DNA from: an uncultured Eubacteriales bacterium
GTDB taxonomy: Bacteria > Bacillota > Clostridia > Oscillospirales > CAG-272
Assembly: GCA_900555785.1 (NCBI GenBank)
Contig: USMO01000110.1
Location: 1-5,656, forward strand
DNA length: 5,656 bases
Direction: 5' to 3'
Positions 5,474-5,656 of this stretch are shown here, one piece after another (the stretch's first letter is position 1; each line of letters opens with the position of its first letter). Position numbers and translations under genes: made by a program. Under the pieces are notes generated by a model that worked only from the letters and a program-made list of their open reading frames with translations, was not told the DNA's origin and made no database searches.

Positions 5474-5656
5474 ATGGAAGACCTGCAGGCATACACACCC
5501 GAGGAGATTATTCTTGCCAATCTGACCGAACTGACCGGGCGCCAGGCGGCGTTTCGTGAGCAGCAGCGCGCACATCTGCGGGAGCTGGCAACCGAAATTT
5601 CTGCCGGCATGCAGGACGGCGCCGCCTACCTTTCCATGCTTGCCGATCACGGCGCC
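5474..5656 (+). CDS. Unrecognised protein, N-terminal 61 codons, truncated by window edge
   Basis: An open frame from ATG at 5474 runs off the right edge; 61 residues are visible and I do not recognise the family. It begins MEDLQAYTPEEIILANLTEL. The stretch from about residue 9 to 45 is rich in Glu, Gln, Leu, Arg and Ala with regular hydrophobic spacing, so it is probably a long amphipathic helix or coiled coil. No signal peptide or membrane segment is visible. The ATG lies 3 nt after the htpG stop. The only Shine-Dalgarno-like bases are GGA at 5459-5461, 12 nt away, so it would probably depend on translational coupling to htpG. Codon use (G/C-rich third positions) resembles its neighbours, supporting a real gene. 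A minus-strand frame also runs through this region, but it continues across htpG as antisense and has no start site of its own, so the plus-strand reading is preferred. Confidence 0.6.
   Translation, partial: MEDLQAYTPEEIILANLTELTGRQAAFREQQRAHLRELATEISAGMQDGAAYLSMLADHGA

Noticed and set aside
1..5656. tRNA, rRNA, CRISPR array, insertion sequence or phage genes
   Set aside because: No cloverleaf, regular spaced repeats, transposase motifs or terminal inverted repeats were seen; nearly all of the window is occupied by ordinary genes of similar base composition.

Overview
The window is a compact, GC-rich, protein-coding stretch of a bacterial chromosome. It holds the 5' part of a minus-strand ispE, a divergent promoter region, and a plus-strand cluster that reads AI-2E-family transporter 1, AI-2E-family transporter 2, htpG and the start of an unrecognised ORF. 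The non-coding parts are one divergent intergenic region (358-532), a 50-bp gap before htpG and a 3-bp gap after it. Strong purine-rich Shine-Dalgarno sites (GGGAGGG, AAGGAGGTG), sigma70/sigmaA-type promoters with 17-bp spacers, MEP-pathway isoprenoid synthesis and the HtpG sequence type suggest a GC-rich member of the Clostridia (Bacillota), perhaps Oscillospirales/Ruminococcaceae. That placement is an inference, because no rRNA or other taxonomic marker is present.

Region by region: 1-357 (minus) is the N-terminal 119 codons of IspE, running off the left edge. Positions 358-532 hold two back-to-back promoters, each with the -10 hexamer TACAAT and an exact 17-bp spacer. A 21-bp perfect inverted repeat (417-437) lies over the -35 of the ispE promoter. 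Positions 533-2137 and 2127-3590 (plus) are tandem paralogous multi-pass membrane proteins of the AI-2E/PerM family (PF01594 type). The second starts at a GTG inside the last codons of the first, behind a near-ideal Shine-Dalgarno. Positions 3591-3640 hold the htpG leader, where a small perfect hairpin takes up part of the htpG ribosome-binding site. Positions 3641-5470 are a full-length Hsp90-family chaperone, HtpG. From 5474 to the right edge is the start of an unrecognised, helix-rich protein, placed as if translationally coupled to htpG.

The four plus-strand genes have no visible terminator or convincing internal promoter between them, so they probably form one transcript from the promoter at 469-497. 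The most notable points are the pairing of two membrane-protein paralogues with a heat-shock chaperone, a conserved cytosolic C-terminal segment shared by the two transporters beyond the usual family core, the possible RNA-thermometer-like hairpin at the htpG start, and the inverted repeat between the divergent promoters. Nothing here is clearly a new kind of system. The genes are ordinary families in a slightly unusual arrangement.
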